DNA of 64,000 nucleotides, taken from the NCBI GenBank assembly GCA_016789885.1, contig JAEUPZ010000034.1, positions 62,001 to 126,000 on the forward strand. The letters run 5' to 3'. The position numbers and the translations under genes were made by a program. This document shows, piece after piece, positions 17,701 to 27,337 of the stretch. Numbering within the stretch: position 1 is the first letter of the stretch; the number at the start of each line of letters is the position of its first letter. This DNA comes from Chromatiales bacterium. Lineage in GTDB: Bacteria > Pseudomonadota > Gammaproteobacteria > Steroidobacterales > GCA-2729495. The notes beneath the pieces were generated by a model. It saw only the letters and a list, made by a program, of their open reading frames with translations. It ran no database searches and was not told where the DNA came from.

Positions 17701-18614
17701 GCGACGCCGATCCGCGCACGCTGCCGCCCGCGAGTGTCCGGGTGGACGACTTCATCCTGGGCGACCTGCGGCTCGGGGCGCTCGATGCCCAGGCGAGCCA
17801 GCGCGGCGACGGCATCGTCGTCGATCCGGTGACCACCAGTGCCGGCGACTTCCGGATCGCCGGCAACGCGCTGTGGGTCGTCGAGGGGGGCGACGAGGCG
17901 CGCCAGCGCACCGAGCTCAAGCTGACGCTCCGGTCGACGAACCTGAGCCCGACCCTCGAGGCGCTGGGCTACGACCCGGTTCTGGAAGGGGGCCGGGGCA
18001 GGGTCGACGCTGAACTGGTCTGGACGGGCGGCCCCCGGGGCGACTTCCTCGAGGTGGCCTCCGGGCGTGTCACCGTCGAGCTGGACCGGGGCCGGTTCCT
18101 CGCCGTCGAGCCGGGTGGCGGCCGCATGCTCGGCCTCCTGTCCGTCGCTGCCCTGCCGCGCCGGCTGGGCCTCGACTTCAGCGACGTCACCGAGAAGGGC
18201 CTGGCCTTCGACGCGGTGAAGGGCGAGTTCCGCGTCGATGGCGGCAACGCCTTCACCTGCAACCTGGGCCTGACGGGGCCCGTGGCCGACATCGGCATGG
18301 TCGGCCGGGTCGGCTTCCGTGCCCGGGACTACGAGCAGCTGGCGGTGACGCGGCCCCACGTCTCCGACGTGGTGGCCATCGGCAGCGCCGTGGTCGGCGG
18401 GCCGGTCATCGGCGGCGCGGCCCTGCTGGTCGCCCAGATCTTCCGCAAGCCGCTCAGCTCCCTCGGCGAGTCGTACTACCGGGTGACCGGCTCCTGGGAT
18501 GCGCCCGTCGTCGCCAAGGTGCAGCGCTCCGAGGTCGACGTGACGCCGTTCCGCGACTGCGAGCGTTACCTCGCCGAGGCACTCAGCCAGCTGCCGCCCG
18601 AAGTCGTGCCCTGA
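14745..18614 (+). CDS. yhdP: YhdP family AsmA-like lipid transport protein
   Basis: A 1289-residue protein, close to the 1266 of E. coli YhdP. One N-terminal membrane helix (about residues 13-36) is followed by a very long periplasmic region of short beta repeats (DUF3971, then the AsmA-like C-terminal domain ending near [17 protein letters not shown]). YhdP-class proteins form bridges that carry phospholipid to the outer membrane. The GTG start at 14745, with AGGAAG eight bases before, is preferred; the open frame further upstream only overlaps rng. The order rng-yhdP-nitrilase-tldD is conserved in Gammaproteobacteria. Confidence 0.93.
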   Translation: MPRTGPVRRWLNVATAVVATVLILLALLVGVLRLLLPLAPEYQEEIRRFANQATGFDVRFDSLTASWPLAGPEVRFADVRIVEPGTGRLVLAAGDLRVGVSLLNLLRERRLGPGRIEVRRSTVTVVRTPEGRILVNEVPLEDLLKRPPAAELPRLDILVVGLQVRLQQPGRAVPETRFDITDLAIELEPGGAAFNAGVAPRDGLARSVTLAGFLPRALVPGAPATAPPPGAWDVSVAARDLDVARALLLGLEMPGPVLAGRGGVEVRARVDGRTPVAVAVDLDIAGVSLAGGSGPLQSLVLKADWARTRSGWLAQLTRLDVRRGDRAGRSSRGTVEYAAVRDDGGRYVFDVPRLVLADAYALVRAVAAPSLRDGFLPVLVTGEVRDLSGTVSLGKGPLEYDARGELRGVGLAMPEPGFALRGVTGRVAADQRGGILDLAGKPLALRLPTLFRKPLELTRAAGRIAWQLPPAGPEVIAEGLELTTVDAEGRGRVQVSFPREGSPLVDVVARFRADSAPAALDYLPLLKFRPAAVEWLDRAIVAGSVPSAVLRWQGPLRGFPYGDGGGRFRAEFELADATLDYAPEWPRLESLAATVVVDRTSLVSVQNQGTLAGVPLQDAEVRVPDLVRDATVEVSSSDLVAVTGLLRFLRASPIARYVGPTLNDITGAGEVAAELDVRVPIARPDEFAVTGRFDARRASLGLRGVDFGLTDLAGTIRLQNTELRAAGVRGRFLDEPVTIDLRPAGPEEPGQSFVATLAGETPVPKLAAAFSLPFPQRLAGTMAWSATALIPSRDPGSTLQVRVASDLSGVSTSLPEPLAKAAADREPLDLRVEFPDRGTLLVDGGLARGLRWALRFAQREGGGFDLERGGLARGPAALPDRPGLVITGDYPQLRFEDWFAGLAAGGGGAVGTLRRIDLRAGRLSLFGQVFRDVAVDAERGADLWTVRLASERLAGTVAVPDRDDLPVRADLARLWLVEDDTGAGDGDADPRTLPPASVRVDDFILGDLRLGALDAQASQRGDGIVVDPVTTSAGDFRIAGNALWVVEGGDEARQRTELKLTLRSTNLSPTLEALGYDPVLEGGRGRVDAELVWTGGPRGDFLEVASGRVTVELDRGRFLAVEPGGGRMLGLLSVAALPRRLGLDFSDVTEKGLAFDAVKGEFRVDGGNAFTCNLGLTGPVADIGMVGRVGFRARDYEQLAVTRPHVSDVVAIGSAVVGGPVIGGAALLVAQIFRKPLSSLGESYYRVTGSWDAPVVAKVQRSEVDVTPFRDCERYLAEALSQLPPEVVP

Positions 18615-18653
18615 CCATCCCGCCCCGCCGGGGCTGCAGGTACACTAAAGCCC

Positions 18654-19478
18654 ATGAAGAACGTCAAGGTTGCGGCGATCCAGATGAACTCCGGCGAGGA
18701 CGTCGCCGCGAACCTCACGCGCGCGCGGCGGGCCCTGCGGGCTGCCGCCGCCGAGGGCGCGGCCCTCGCGGTCCTGCCCGAGAACTTCGCCTGCATGTCG
18801 CGCAAGGAGTCCGACCGCGTCGCGCTGGCCGAGGACGACGGGGCCGGGCAGTTGCAGGATTTCCTCGCGGCCGAGGCGGCCCGGTCCGGCATGTGGATCG
18901 TCGGCGGCACCGTGCCCCTGAAGAGCGACGACCCGAAGCGCCCCTTCGCGGCGGCGCTGGTCTACGACGGGTCAGGCCGGCGCGCCGGCCGCTACGACAA
19001 GGTGCACCTGTTCGACGTGCGGGTGCCCGAAAGCGAGGAGGCGTACCGCGAGTCGCGCAGCACCATGCCCGGTACGCGCCCGCTCCTCGTCGAGGCCCCG
19101 TGGGGCGTCATCGGCGTCGCCGTCTGCTACGACCTCCGCTTTCCCGAACTGTTCCGCTGGCTGTCGGCCGAGGGCGCCGACCTCATCGCGCTGCCGGCGG
19201 CGTTCACCTTCCGTACCGGCAAGGCCCACTGGGAGCCGCTGCTGCGGGCCCGCGCCATCGAGAACCTCTGCTACGTCGTTGCCGCAGCCCAGACCGGCAC
19301 CCACCCGGGTGGACGCCAGACCTGGGGGCACTCGATGGTCATCGACCCGTGGGGCGCCGTGCTGAAGGACACGGGCCTGCGGCCCGGCGTGGCCCTGGCC
19401 GGCGTCGACACCGCCCGGCTGCGCAAGCTGCGCCAGCAGTTCCCGGCGCTGGAGCACCGGCGCTTCGCGGGCAAATGA
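18654..19478 (+). CDS. Carbon-nitrogen hydrolase (Nit-type amidase)
   Basis: A 274-residue nitrilase-superfamily amidase. The catalytic triad is visible: Glu43 in LPENF, Lys116 in RYDKVHLFD and Cys158 in VCYDLRFPE. The sequence is closest to Nit1/NitB types that hydrolyse deaminated glutathione, a metabolite-repair job. Its place between yhdP and tldD is widespread in Gammaproteobacteria. The stop overlaps the tldD start (ATGA). Confidence 0.92.
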   Translation: MKNVKVAAIQMNSGEDVAANLTRARRALRAAAAEGAALAVLPENFACMSRKESDRVALAEDDGAGQLQDFLAAEAARSGMWIVGGTVPLKSDDPKRPFAAALVYDGSGRRAGRYDKVHLFDVRVPESEEAYRESRSTMPGTRPLLVEAPWGVIGVAVCYDLRFPELFRWLSAEGADLIALPAAFTFRTGKAHWEPLLRARAIENLCYVVAAAQTGTHPGGRQTWGHSMVIDPWGAVLKDTGLRPGVALAGVDTARLRKLRQQFPALEHRRFAGK

Positions 19479-20926
19479 CCATGGCTGACGCGAACGCCCT
19501 GGCCCTGGCGCGCTCGGCGCTGCTCGACGCTGCCGCCATCGCCGACCGTGACCTGGAGCGGGCGCTCGGCACGCTGCTCCGGGGCGACGTCGACACCGCC
19601 GACCTGTACTTCCAGATCTCCCGCCACGAGTCCTGGTCCCTCGAGGACGGCATCGTCAAGGAGGGCAGCCACAGCATCGAGCAGGGCGTCGGCGTGCGCG
19701 CCATGGCCGGCGAGAAGACCGGCTTTGCCTACTCCGACGAGATCATCCTGCCGGCGCTGCTCGAGGCCTCGGCGGCGGCCAGCGCCATCGCGCGGCGGGG
19801 GCAGGAGGGACGCCTGCAGGCCTGGCGGCCGCAGGCGGGCCACTCGCTCTACCTGCCCATCGACCCGCTGCCCACGCTCGCCGACGACGCGAAGGTCGAG
19901 CTGCTCCAGCGCGTGGACCGCGAGGTCCGCCGTCTCGACCCGCGCGTGCGCCAGGTCAACGCGAGCCTCGCGGCGGCGCATGACGTGATGCTGGTCTGCT
20001 CCAGCGATGGCGTGCTGTCGGCCGATATCCGTCCGCTGGTCCGGTTCAACGTCTCGGTGGTCGTCGAGGACGGCGACAAGCGGGAGCAGGGCTACGCGGG
20101 CGGTGGCGGCCGGTTCGCCTACGACTGGTTCCTCGACGGCGACCGCGCCCTGGAGTTCGGCCGCGAGGCCGTGCGCCAGGCCATCGTCAACCTCGACGCG
20201 GTGCCGGCACCGGCCGGCGAGATGGTCGTGGTGCTCGGTCCCGGCTGGCCCGGCGTGCTGCTGCACGAGGCCATCGGGCACGGCCTCGAGGGCGACTTCA
20301 ACCGCAAGGGCACCTCGGCGTTCACGGGCCGCATCGGCGAGCGCGTGGCATCGCCGCTCTGCACGGTGGTGGACGACGGCACGCTCGCCGGGCGTCGCGG
20401 CTCGCTCAACGTCGACGACGAGGGTACGCCCACCCGGCGCACCGTGCTGATCGAGGACGGCATCCTCCGCGGCTACCTGCAGGACCGCATGAACGCCCGG
20501 CTCATGGGCGTCGCGCCCACGGGCAACGGCCGGCGCCAGTCCTTTGCCCACGTGCCGATGCCGCGCATGACCAACACGTACATGCTCGCAGGGCCCCACC
20601 ACCCGGACGAGATCATCGCTTCCGTTCCGAAGGGCATCTACGCGCGGAACTTCGGCGGGGGCCAGGTGGACATCACCTCCGGCAAGTTCGTCTTCTCCGC
20701 CAGCGAGGCGTACCTGATCGAGGGCGGCCGCATCGGCCGGCCGATCCGTGACGCCACGCTGATCGGCGACGGCCCCACGGTGCTCAACCGCGTCAGCATG
20801 GTCGGCAACGACCTGCAACTCGACGCCGGCATCGGCGTCTGCGGCAAGGAAGGCCAGTCGGTCCCGGTGGGCGTCGGCCAGCCGACGCTCCGCGTCGACG
20901 GCCTGACCGTCGGCGGCACCGGCTGA
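19475..20926 (+). CDS. tldD: Metalloprotease TldD
   Basis: A 483-residue subunit of the TldD/TldE protease, which trims microcin and modified peptides and acts on CcdA in E. coli. The zinc site [11 protein letters not shown] (HExxxH) is intact, which identifies TldD rather than TldE. The start ATGACCATG overlaps the preceding stop by 4 nt; a second ATG lies 6 nt later. Its partner pmbA follows after 19 nt, so both subunits come from one transcript. Confidence 0.95.
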   Translation: MTMADANALALARSALLDAAAIADRDLERALGTLLRGDVDTADLYFQISRHESWSLEDGIVKEGSHSIEQGVGVRAMAGEKTGFAYSDEIILPALLEASAAASAIARRGQEGRLQAWRPQAGHSLYLPIDPLPTLADDAKVELLQRVDREVRRLDPRVRQVNASLAAAHDVMLVCSSDGVLSADIRPLVRFNVSVVVEDGDKREQGYAGGGGRFAYDWFLDGDRALEFGREAVRQAIVNLDAVPAPAGEMVVVLGPGWPGVLLHEAIGHGLEGDFNRKGTSAFTGRIGERVASPLCTVVDDGTLAGRRGSLNVDDEGTPTRRTVLIEDGILRGYLQDRMNARLMGVAPTGNGRRQSFAHVPMPRMTNTYMLAGPHHPDEIIASVPKGIYARNFGGGQVDITSGKFVFSASEAYLIEGGRIGRPIRDATLIGDGPTVLNRVSMVGNDLQLDAGIGVCGKEGQSVPVGVGQPTLRVDGLTVGGTG

Positions 20927-20945
20927 GCTCCACGGACATCAGCGC

Positions 20946-22283
20946 ATGACGACACGCCACGCCCCCGGCATCGACGACCTCAAGCAGCGCGTTGCCGACG
21001 TGCTGCGCCTGGCCCGCGAGCTCGGCGCCAGCTCGGCCGAGGCCAGCGCCAGCTTCGGCACCGGCTTCACCGCCAGCGTGCGCCTGCGCGAGGTCGAGAC
21101 GCTGCGCCACCAGCGCGACCAGGGCCTCGGCATCACCGTCTACCTCGGCCACCGCCGCGGCAGTGCGAGCACGTCGGACCTGCGGCCGGCGGCCATCGAG
21201 GAATCGGTGCGCAAGGCGGTGGCCCTGGCCCGCCATGCGGCCGATGATCCCGCCGCCGGCCTCGCCGATGCCGACCGGCTGGCGACCGCGTTCCCCGACC
21301 TCGAGCTCTGCCATCCCTGGGACATCGATCCGGCCCGGGCCATCGAGCTGGCCCTCGAATGCGAGGCGGCGGCCCTCGATGCCGATCCGCGCATCACGAA
21401 CTCCGAGGGGGCATCGGTCGGCACCAGCGACGGCATCCGCGTGTACGGCAACACCCACGGGTTCATCGCCGGCTACCGTTCCACGGAGCACAGCGTGTCC
21501 TGCGCCGTCGTCGGTGCCCAGGACGGCGCCATGGAAACCGATTACGAGTACGCCGTCTCGCGGGACCCCGCGCGGCTGCCGGCACCGGCGGCCACGGGGC
21601 GCGAGGCCGGCCTGCGCACGGCGCGCCGCCTCGGCGCGACGAGACTGTCGACCCGCACGGTGCCGGTGCTCTTCCCGGCCCGCCAGGCCCGCGGGCTCAT
21701 CGGCAGCCTGCTCGGCGCCATCGGCGGCGGCGCCCAGTACCGCCGGGCGAGCTTCCTCGTCGACCATGCGGGCAAGCCGGTCTTCGCCGACTGGGTGAAC
21801 ATCGACGAGCGTCCCCACCTGCCCGGGGCGCTCGGCAGCGCCGCCTTCGACGACGAAGGCGTCGCGACGCGCGACCGCCGGCTGATCGACGGCGGCGTCC
21901 TCACCGGCTACCTGCTCGGCAGCTACTACGCGCGCAAGCTCGGGCTCGCCAGCACCGGCAATGCCGGGGGTGCCCACAACCTGGTGGTCGGCAGCTCTGG
22001 CCAGTCCTTCGATGAGCTCGTCGCGCTGATGGGCACCGGCTTCATCGTCGGCGACCTGATGGGCAGCGGCGTCAACCCCGTGACCGGCGATTACTCCCGG
22101 GGGGCGGCGGGCTTCTGGGTGGAGAACGGGCAGGTCGGCCAGCCCGTCACCGAGATCACCATCGCCGGCAACCTGCGCGACATGTACCGCGGCATCCAGG
22201 CCATCGGCACCGACGTTGACGACCGCGGGACGATCCTCACTGGCTCCATCCTCGTCGACCGGATGACCATCGCCGGAACCTGA
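20946..22283 (+). CDS. pmbA: Metalloprotease subunit PmbA/TldE
   Basis: A 445-residue partner of TldD. It has the family core (RGLIGSLLGAIGGGAQYRRASFL, then GNAGGAHNLVV and GDYSRGAAGFWVENG) but no HExxxH zinc site, as expected for the non-catalytic subunit. TldD and TldE are normally unlinked in E. coli; adjacent copies are seen in several other lineages. It converges with yihY, 10 nt away. Confidence 0.95.
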   Translation: MTTRHAPGIDDLKQRVADVLRLARELGASSAEASASFGTGFTASVRLREVETLRHQRDQGLGITVYLGHRRGSASTSDLRPAAIEESVRKAVALARHAADDPAAGLADADRLATAFPDLELCHPWDIDPARAIELALECEAAALDADPRITNSEGASVGTSDGIRVYGNTHGFIAGYRSTEHSVSCAVVGAQDGAMETDYEYAVSRDPARLPAPAATGREAGLRTARRLGATRLSTRTVPVLFPARQARGLIGSLLGAIGGGAQYRRASFLVDHAGKPVFADWVNIDERPHLPGALGSAAFDDEGVATRDRRLIDGGVLTGYLLGSYYARKLGLASTGNAGGAHNLVVGSSGQSFDELVALMGTGFIVGDLMGSGVNPVTGDYSRGAAGFWVENGQVGQPVTEITIAGNLRDMYRGIQAIGTDVDDRGTILTGSILVDRMTIAGT

Positions 22284-22293
22284 TCCGGCATCG

Positions 22294-23652
22294 TCAGCAG
22301 CCGCCGGGCCGGCGTGCGGCCTCCACGAGATCTGCCAGCGTCTCGTTGCCCAGCGTCCCGTCGATGGCCGCGGCCACCCGCCCCTGTATCTGTCGCACCG
22401 CCGACGGCCACCCCACCGCCAGCACCTCGTCCGGCTGCCGCGGTTCGCGGACGGCCGCGAGGATCTCCCGCAGGGTGATGCGCGCCGGGTCGCGGTTCGG
22501 CAGCAGCTCGTCGTGCTCCGAGCGCGTCAGCAGTCCCGCCGACTCGAGGCGCGCGAGGACCGGGGACAGCACGACGCCCGGCAGGCCCAGCGCCTCGGCG
22601 ATCTGCCCGGGACCGGGCCGCAGCGTACCGTGGGTGAAGGCGCCTCCGACGTGCAGCATCGTCGCCAGGGCCAGCGCCTCCAGGTCGCGGCTGCTGGGCT
22701 CGTGGGCGCGGTAGCCCAGGCGCAGGTAGTCCGGGTGCTGCACATAGAAGGCCACCTGGGCACCGATCAGCAGGATCAGCCAGCACAGGTGCAGCCAGAT
22801 GAGCGCGCTGATGGCGATGGCGAAGGTCGCGTAGATGCTGAGCGTCTGCGTCGAGGCGACGACGAAGCGGGCGAAGAGGGCGCCGGTGGCGGCCCACAGC
22901 ACGCCACCGACGAGTCCGCCCGTGGCCGCCGCCGCGACCCTGACGCGGGTGTTCGGCAGGAACCAGTAGACGAAGGCGAAGGCGGCGCAGACGAGCAGGT
23001 AGGGCACCGCCTGGCCCCAGATGCCCGCGAGCCACGCGACCTGCGGCAGGTCGCCCATGGCCCGCAGCCAGCGCAGGTTCTCGAGCATGGCGAGGAGGCC
23101 CAGCGCCGTGACCATGACGACGGGGCCGCCGAGCAGCACGGCGAGGTAGTCGGACAGGCGGCGGGCGAGGTTGCGGGGCCGGTCGACGCGCCAGACGAAG
23201 TTGAAGCTCGACTCGACGCGCTCGGCCATCGACACCGTCGTCACGAACAGCAGCGCCAGGCCGACGCCGGCCAGCACGTTGCCCTGGGCATTCTCGACGA
23301 AGCCCACGACCAGGCTGGTGATGCGGTCGCCACCGGCCCCCAGCGGCGCGAGCCAGGTGCGCAGCAGCGGCTCCAGCTGCCGCTGGGCGCCGAAGGCCTT
23401 CAGCACCGAGAAGCTGATGGCGATGAGCGGCACGATCGACAGGATCGTCACGTAGACGAGCCCCGTCGCACGCAGCGACAGGTGACCTGCCCACAGGTCG
23501 CGGAGGACGGCGTAGATGATGCGGACGATGCGGACGGCCAGCGCCACGGCGGCGCCGCGGGCCTCGAGGACCGGCGACCAGAGCAGCGCGAGGGTCCGGC
23601 CGAGCCACCCGGGGCTGTGCCCGGCCTCGAGGTCTGCGGATGGGTCGGCCAT
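22294..23652 (-). CDS. YihY family inner-membrane protein with C-terminal winged-helix domain
   Basis: A 452-residue protein. The first 300 residues form the YihY/BrkB membrane domain with about six helices (LSLRATGLVYVTILSIVPL, then AERVESSFNFVWRV and WLHLCWLILLIGAQVAFYV). The last 110 residues look like a winged-helix unit (GPGQIAEALGLPGVVLSPVLARLESAGLL). The family was once annotated as RNase BN in error; its function is unknown. It lies 43 nt downstream of purC on the same strand and may be co-transcribed. Confidence 0.88.
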   Translation of the reverse strand: MADPSADLEAGHSPGWLGRTLALLWSPVLEARGAAVALAVRIVRIIYAVLRDLWAGHLSLRATGLVYVTILSIVPLIAISFSVLKAFGAQRQLEPLLRTWLAPLGAGGDRITSLVVGFVENAQGNVLAGVGLALLFVTTVSMAERVESSFNFVWRVDRPRNLARRLSDYLAVLLGGPVVMVTALGLLAMLENLRWLRAMGDLPQVAWLAGIWGQAVPYLLVCAAFAFVYWFLPNTRVRVAAAATGGLVGGVLWAATGALFARFVVASTQTLSIYATFAIAISALIWLHLCWLILLIGAQVAFYVQHPDYLRLGYRAHEPSSRDLEALALATMLHVGGAFTHGTLRPGPGQIAEALGLPGVVLSPVLARLESAGLLTRSEHDELLPNRDPARITLREILAAVREPRQPDEVLAVGWPSAVRQIQGRVAAAIDGTLGNETLADLVEAARRPGGC

Positions 23653-23695
23653 CGGGTGCGCGATCCGTGCCTGGGCCAGCCGCCCCGGGGGGCTG

Positions 23696-24613
23696 TCAGC
23701 CCGTGGGCGGCCCCGTCAGCAGCCGCAGCGCCGTGGTGTATTTCTCTGCGGTCTGGCGGATCACCTCCGGCGGCAGCCGCGGGCCCGGCGCCCGCTTGTC
23801 CCAGTCCAGCGTCTCGAGGTAGTCGCGCACGAACTGCTTGTCGAAGCTGGGCGGGCTGATGCCGGTCCGGTAACCGGTGGCGGGCCAGAAGCGCGACGAG
23901 TCCGGGGTCATGACCTCGTCGATCAGGTGCACCCGGCCGTTGTCATCGAGGCCGAACTCGAACTTGGTGTCGGCAATGATGATGCCGCGGGCGGCGGCGT
24001 GGGCCGCGCCCTCGGCGTAGACCCGCAGGGCCAGGTCGCGCACCTCGGCGGCGAGCTCGCGCCCGACCAGCCGCTCGACGTCGCCGAAGGCGATGTTCTC
24101 GTCGTGGGCGCCGGCCTCGGCCTTCGTGGCCGGCGTGAACAGCGGCTCGGGCAGTCGCCCTGCCAGCGGCAGTCCCGGCGGCAGCGGGATGCCGCAGACG
24201 GCGCCGGTCGCCTGGTAGTCCTTCCAGCCGCTGCCGATCAGGTAGCCGCGCACCACGGCCTCGATGGGCAGCGGCCTGAACCGCCGCACGACCATGGCGC
24301 GCCCGGCGACCAGCCGGCGCTCCGCCGGGTCCGGCAGCACGTCGTCGGGCGTCAGGGTGGTGAGGTGGTTCGGCACGATGTGGCCGGTGCGCTCGAACCA
24401 GAAACGCGCCATGCGCGTCAGCACGACGCCCTTGCCCGGGATCGGGTCCGGCAGCACGACGTCGAAGGCGGAGAGCCGGTCGGTGGTGACGATTAGCAGG
24501 TGGTCGGCGTCGACCACGTAGATGTCCCGGACCTTGCCTTGACTGTGGCGCTTGAGGCCTGCCAGTCTGGTTTCGAACACGGCGTCTGGAATGGCGCTGT
24601 CGGTCATCGGCAT
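23696..24613 (-). CDS. purC: SAICAR synthase
   Basis: A 305-residue purine enzyme that joins aspartate to CAIR using ATP. It has the ATP-site start [17 protein letters not shown], the [16 protein letters not shown] and [14 protein letters not shown] segments and [14 protein letters not shown]. The length is that of the longer form rather than the short 240-residue type. The frame stays open upstream, but family alignment begins near [15 protein letters not shown]; ATGs at 24613 and 24607 are both possible. It is divergent from the DjlA-like gene. Confidence 0.95.
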   Translation of the reverse strand: MPMTDSAIPDAVFETRLAGLKRHSQGKVRDIYVVDADHLLIVTTDRLSAFDVVLPDPIPGKGVVLTRMARFWFERTGHIVPNHLTTLTPDDVLPDPAERRLVAGRAMVVRRFRPLPIEAVVRGYLIGSGWKDYQATGAVCGIPLPPGLPLAGRLPEPLFTPATKAEAGAHDENIAFGDVERLVGRELAAEVRDLALRVYAEGAAHAAARGIIIADTKFEFGLDDNGRVHLIDEVMTPDSSRFWPATGYRTGISPPSFDKQFVRDYLETLDWDKRAPGPRLPPEVIRQTAEKYTTALRLLTGPPTG

Positions 24614-24694
24614 CGGTCCGCGGCAGTGGCCTGCGACGCCGCCCGGCCGGCGGCCCCCAGAGTCTAGCAGCGCGCGTCGCCGTGACGGGCGGCA

Positions 24695-25507
24695 ATGGGC
24701 AGGGCGATGGCCTGGATCGGCAAGCTTGGTGGCGGCATCCTCGGTTTCGTGCTCGGCGGCGGCCCGGTGGGCGCCGCCATCGGCGCGGCCATCGGCCACC
24801 AGTTCGACCGCGGTGCCGGCCGCACCGAGTGGCCCTGGAGCCCCGCATCCCCCGCCGAACGCCGGCGCCTGTTCTTCGTCGCGACCTTCCGTGCGCTGGG
24901 TCAGGTCGCCAAGGCCGACGGGCGCGTGTCCGAAGACGAGATCGCGACGGCCCGGGCCCTGATGGCCGGGATGCGCCTCGGCCCCGACGACGTGCGCCGC
25001 GCCATCGCCCTGTTCACCGAGGGCAAGCGGCCCGGGTTCCCGGTGGAGGACGACGCCGCGGCACTGCGGGCCGCGGCCCAGGGCTACCCCGAGCTGCTCC
25101 GCACCTTCCTCGAGATCCAGGTGGACTTCGCCCTGGCGAACGGCGGGCCCACGGCGGCGCAGCGCCGGGTGCTCGAGCGGCTGGCCGTGGCAGTGGGCGC
25201 CGACGTGGCAGGACTGGCGCGCCTCGAGGCGCTGCTCCGCGCGCGCCGCAGCTTCCGTGGCCGGCCTGCCGGTGGTGGCCCGCCGCCGGCCGATGCGCTC
25301 GCGGCGGCCTACCGCGTGCTCGGCATCGATGCTTCCGCATCCGACAAGGCGGTGAAGGACGCCTACCGGCGGCTCGTGAACGAGCACCATCCCGACAAGC
25401 AGGCGGCGCGCGGCCTGCCGGAGTCGATGCGCGAAGTCGCCAAGGAGCGCACCCGCGAGATCCTCGCGGCCTACGAGCTGGTCCGCGCCCAGCGGGGCAT
25501 CCGGTAG
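24695..25507 (+). CDS. djlA: DjlA-type J-domain co-chaperone
   Basis: A 270-residue protein with a Gly-rich hydrophobic N-terminus (about residues 8-34), a TerB-like helical domain in the middle ([19 protein letters not shown]) and a C-terminal J domain ([23 protein letters not shown]) with the HPD tripeptide. That order matches DjlA, a membrane-anchored partner of DnaK. A second in-frame ATG at 24707 is an alternative start. Confidence 0.88.
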   Translation: MGRAMAWIGKLGGGILGFVLGGGPVGAAIGAAIGHQFDRGAGRTEWPWSPASPAERRRLFFVATFRALGQVAKADGRVSEDEIATARALMAGMRLGPDDVRRAIALFTEGKRPGFPVEDDAAALRAAAQGYPELLRTFLEIQVDFALANGGPTAAQRRVLERLAVAVGADVAGLARLEALLRARRSFRGRPAGGGPPPADALAAAYRVLGIDASASDKAVKDAYRRLVNEHHPDKQAARGLPESMREVAKERTREILAAYELVRAQRGIR

Positions 25508-25581
25508 CGCGCTTCGCGCGGCGCGGGCCGCTGCAGGCTGCGTGCTACCATCGCCGCCCGCTCAGGTTCAAGGCAAGGGCC

Positions 25582-26304
25582 GTGGCTTCCGCGAGCAAAC
25601 CCACCAGCCGTCGCGACCCGGGCAACGGGCCGCTCATCGCGCCGTCGATCCTGTCCGCCGACTTCGCCCGCCTCGGTGAGGAAGTCGAGGCGGTGCTCGG
25701 GGCCGGCGCCGACGTCATCCACTTCGATGTCATGGACAACCACTACGTGCCCAACCTGACGGTGGGCCCGCTGGTGTGCGAGGCGCTGCGCAAGCGCGGC
25801 ATCGACGCCGTGATCGACGTGCACCTGATGGTGCGGCCGGTGGACGACCTCGTGCGCATGTTCGCCGATGCCGGCGCCGACTGGATCAGCTTCCACCCCG
25901 AGGCCAGCGAGCACGTCGACCGCACCATCGGGCTGATCCGCGAGCGGGGCTGCCGTCCCGGGCTCGTGCTGAACCCCGCGACGCCGCTCAACTGGCTCGA
26001 CCACGTCCTCGACGCGCTCGACCTGGTGCTGGTGATGTCGGTGAACCCGGGCTTCGGCGGGCAGTCGTTCATTCCCGGTGCGCTGCCCAAGCTCGCGGCG
26101 ATCCGCCGGCGCATCGATGCGCTGGGCCGCCCGGTGCGGCTCGAGGTGGATGGCGGCATCAAGCCCGACAACATCCGCGCCGTGGCGGCGGCCGGCGCCG
26201 ACGTGTTCGTTGCCGGGTCGGCCATCTTCGGCAGCGGCGACTACCAGGCGACGATCGCCCGGATGCGGGCCGAAGTGGCGGCGGCCGCGCGGGCCGCCCC
26301 CTAG
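25582..26304 (+). CDS. rpe: Ribulose-phosphate 3-epimerase
   Basis: A 240-residue TIM-barrel enzyme that interconverts ribulose-5-P and xylulose-5-P. Family motifs are [44 protein letters not shown] and [10 protein letters not shown]. It starts with GTG and carries about 18 extra N-terminal residues before IAPSILSAD. rpiA, gnd, zwf and pgl are elsewhere in the window, so much of the pentose phosphate pathway is encoded nearby but not in one operon. Confidence 0.96.
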   Translation: MASASKPTSRRDPGNGPLIAPSILSADFARLGEEVEAVLGAGADVIHFDVMDNHYVPNLTVGPLVCEALRKRGIDAVIDVHLMVRPVDDLVRMFADAGADWISFHPEASEHVDRTIGLIRERGCRPGLVLNPATPLNWLDHVLDALDLVLVMSVNPGFGGQSFIPGALPKLAAIRRRIDALGRPVRLEVDGGIKPDNIRAVAAAGADVFVAGSAIFGSGDYQATIARMRAEVAAAARAAP

Positions 26305-26317
26305 AAGGTCCCTGCGA

Positions 26318-26336
26318 GGCGCACGTCCTGTGCGCC
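26318..26336. repeat. Inverted repeat after rpe
   Basis: GGCGCAC and GTGCGCC flank a 5-nt loop 14 nt beyond the rpe stop. It may be a 3' hairpin of the rpe transcript; no T-run follows, so intrinsic termination is not supported. Confidence 0.45.
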
Positions 26337-26428
26337 CCGCAGTTCACCGGTCCGCTGGCGGGCCGGCAGCCGGCCAGTCAATCGCCCGGGCGTGTGCCTG
26401 GCCGACGCGGCCATCCGTGGCCGCGGCT

Positions 26429-26457
26429 TGGCGGGCTGCCTGTCGCACAGCCCGCCA
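26429..26457. repeat. 10-bp inverted repeat between rpe and crp
   Basis: TGGCGGGCTG and CAGCCCGCCA flank a 9-nt loop, 16 nt from the end of crp on the opposite strand. It may protect or end the convergent rpe and crp mRNAs, but neither side has a T-run. Confidence 0.5.
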
Positions 26458-26473
26458 GGCGATCGGGGCTGCG

Positions 26474-27142
26474 TCAGAGGCCGACGGCCTTGAGTCGCGG
26501 CTTCGGACGGGCGTTGTAGACGACGATCGTCTTGCCGGTGGCCGTGATGAGGCCCTGGTCCTCGAGGACCTTCAGCACGCGTCCGGCCATCTCGCGCGAG
26601 CAGCCGACGAGCCGCGACAGCTCCTGGCGGCTCACCTTGATCTGCATGCCGTCCGGGTGCGTCATCGCGTCCGGCTCGTTGCAGAGGTCCATGATGGCGT
26701 GGGCCACGCGGCCCGTGACGTCGACGAAGGCGAGGTCGCCGAGCTTGCGGTTGGTGCGGTCGAGGCGGGTCGCCAGCTGCGTCGCCAGTTCGAAGACGAG
26801 CCCCGGGCTCTCGCTCGCGATCTGGCGGAAGCGCGCGTAGGTCATCTCGGCGATCTCGGAGCTGACCCGGGTGCGGACCCAGGCGCTGCGGGCGGGCTGT
26901 TCATGGAACAGGCCCATCTCGCCGAAGAACTGGCCCTTGTTCAGGTAGGCCAGCACCATCTCGTTGCCGTCCTCGTCCTCGATCATCACTTCGACCGAGC
27001 CGTCGATGATGTAGTAGAGGCTGTCGGGCACGTCGCCCGCGTGGATCATCACCGTCTTGCCTGGCACCGTGCGCACGCGGCAGTAGGTCAGAAAGCGGTT
27101 GATGGCAGGCACGTCGCTCAGTGCTTTACCGGTAGCGGCCAT
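26474..27142 (-). CDS. crp: Crp/Vfr/Clp-type global regulator
   Basis: A 222-residue cyclic-nucleotide-type regulator. The beta-roll domain holds GQFFGEMGLF and ARSAWVRTR, matching the Glu72, Arg82 and Ser83 ligands of E. coli CRP. The C-helix keeps Thr127 but has Asn where CRP has Ser128 (RTNRKLG). The DNA-reading helix is SRQELSRLVGCSREMAGRVLKVLEDQG with the CRP recognition residues. The start at 27142 follows a GGGAGGG ribosome site; the open frame upstream is not family-like. Ligand may be cAMP, or cyclic-di-GMP as in Xanthomonas Clp. A consensus CRP site lies upstream. Confidence 0.92.
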   Translation of the reverse strand: MAATGKALSDVPAINRFLTYCRVRTVPGKTVMIHAGDVPDSLYYIIDGSVEVMIEDEDGNEMVLAYLNKGQFFGEMGLFHEQPARSAWVRTRVSSEIAEMTYARFRQIASESPGLVFELATQLATRLDRTNRKLGDLAFVDVTGRVAHAIMDLCNEPDAMTHPDGMQIKVSRQELSRLVGCSREMAGRVLKVLEDQGLITATGKTIVVYNARPKPRLKAVGL

Positions 27143-27255
27143 GGATGTTCCCTCCCCAAAAGCCCGGTCAAAAAACCCAACTTCCGATTCGCGACAACCG
27201 TTGCCCACCCGCGTGGCGCCGACCCGAAAACGGCGCTGTGCGAACCCTGGCGGGC

Positions 27256-27261
27256 AATATG
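27256..27261 (-). promoter_or_regulatory. Possible -10 box of crp
   Basis: CATATT on the minus strand lies about 115 nt before the crp start and about 70 nt downstream of the CRP site centre. The matching -35 position is poor, as in activator-dependent promoters. Confidence 0.35.
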
Positions 27262-27321
27262 TCGAATGCGGGCCCACCTTACGGCATCGTTCCCGGGCCG
27301 GAAACTGCGGCCTTGCGGAAC

Positions 27322-27337
27322 TGTGATGCCCCTCACA
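27322..27337 (-). promoter_or_regulatory. Exact-consensus CRP binding site upstream of crp
   Basis: TGTGA-N6-TCACA occurs without a mismatch, 180 nt before the crp start and overlapping the coq7 stop codon. A perfect ten-position match immediately upstream of the crp gene is good evidence for autoregulation. The protein encoded next door has the CRP reading helix that recognises this sequence. Whether it activates or represses cannot be told. Confidence 0.7.

Noticed and set aside
14175..18359. A very long open frame (about 1390 codons) on the minus strand, antisense to rng and yhdP
   Set aside because: Its product is low-complexity Arg/Gly/Gln/His sequence without motifs. It mirrors the codon bias of the real genes on the other strand at about 70% GC.
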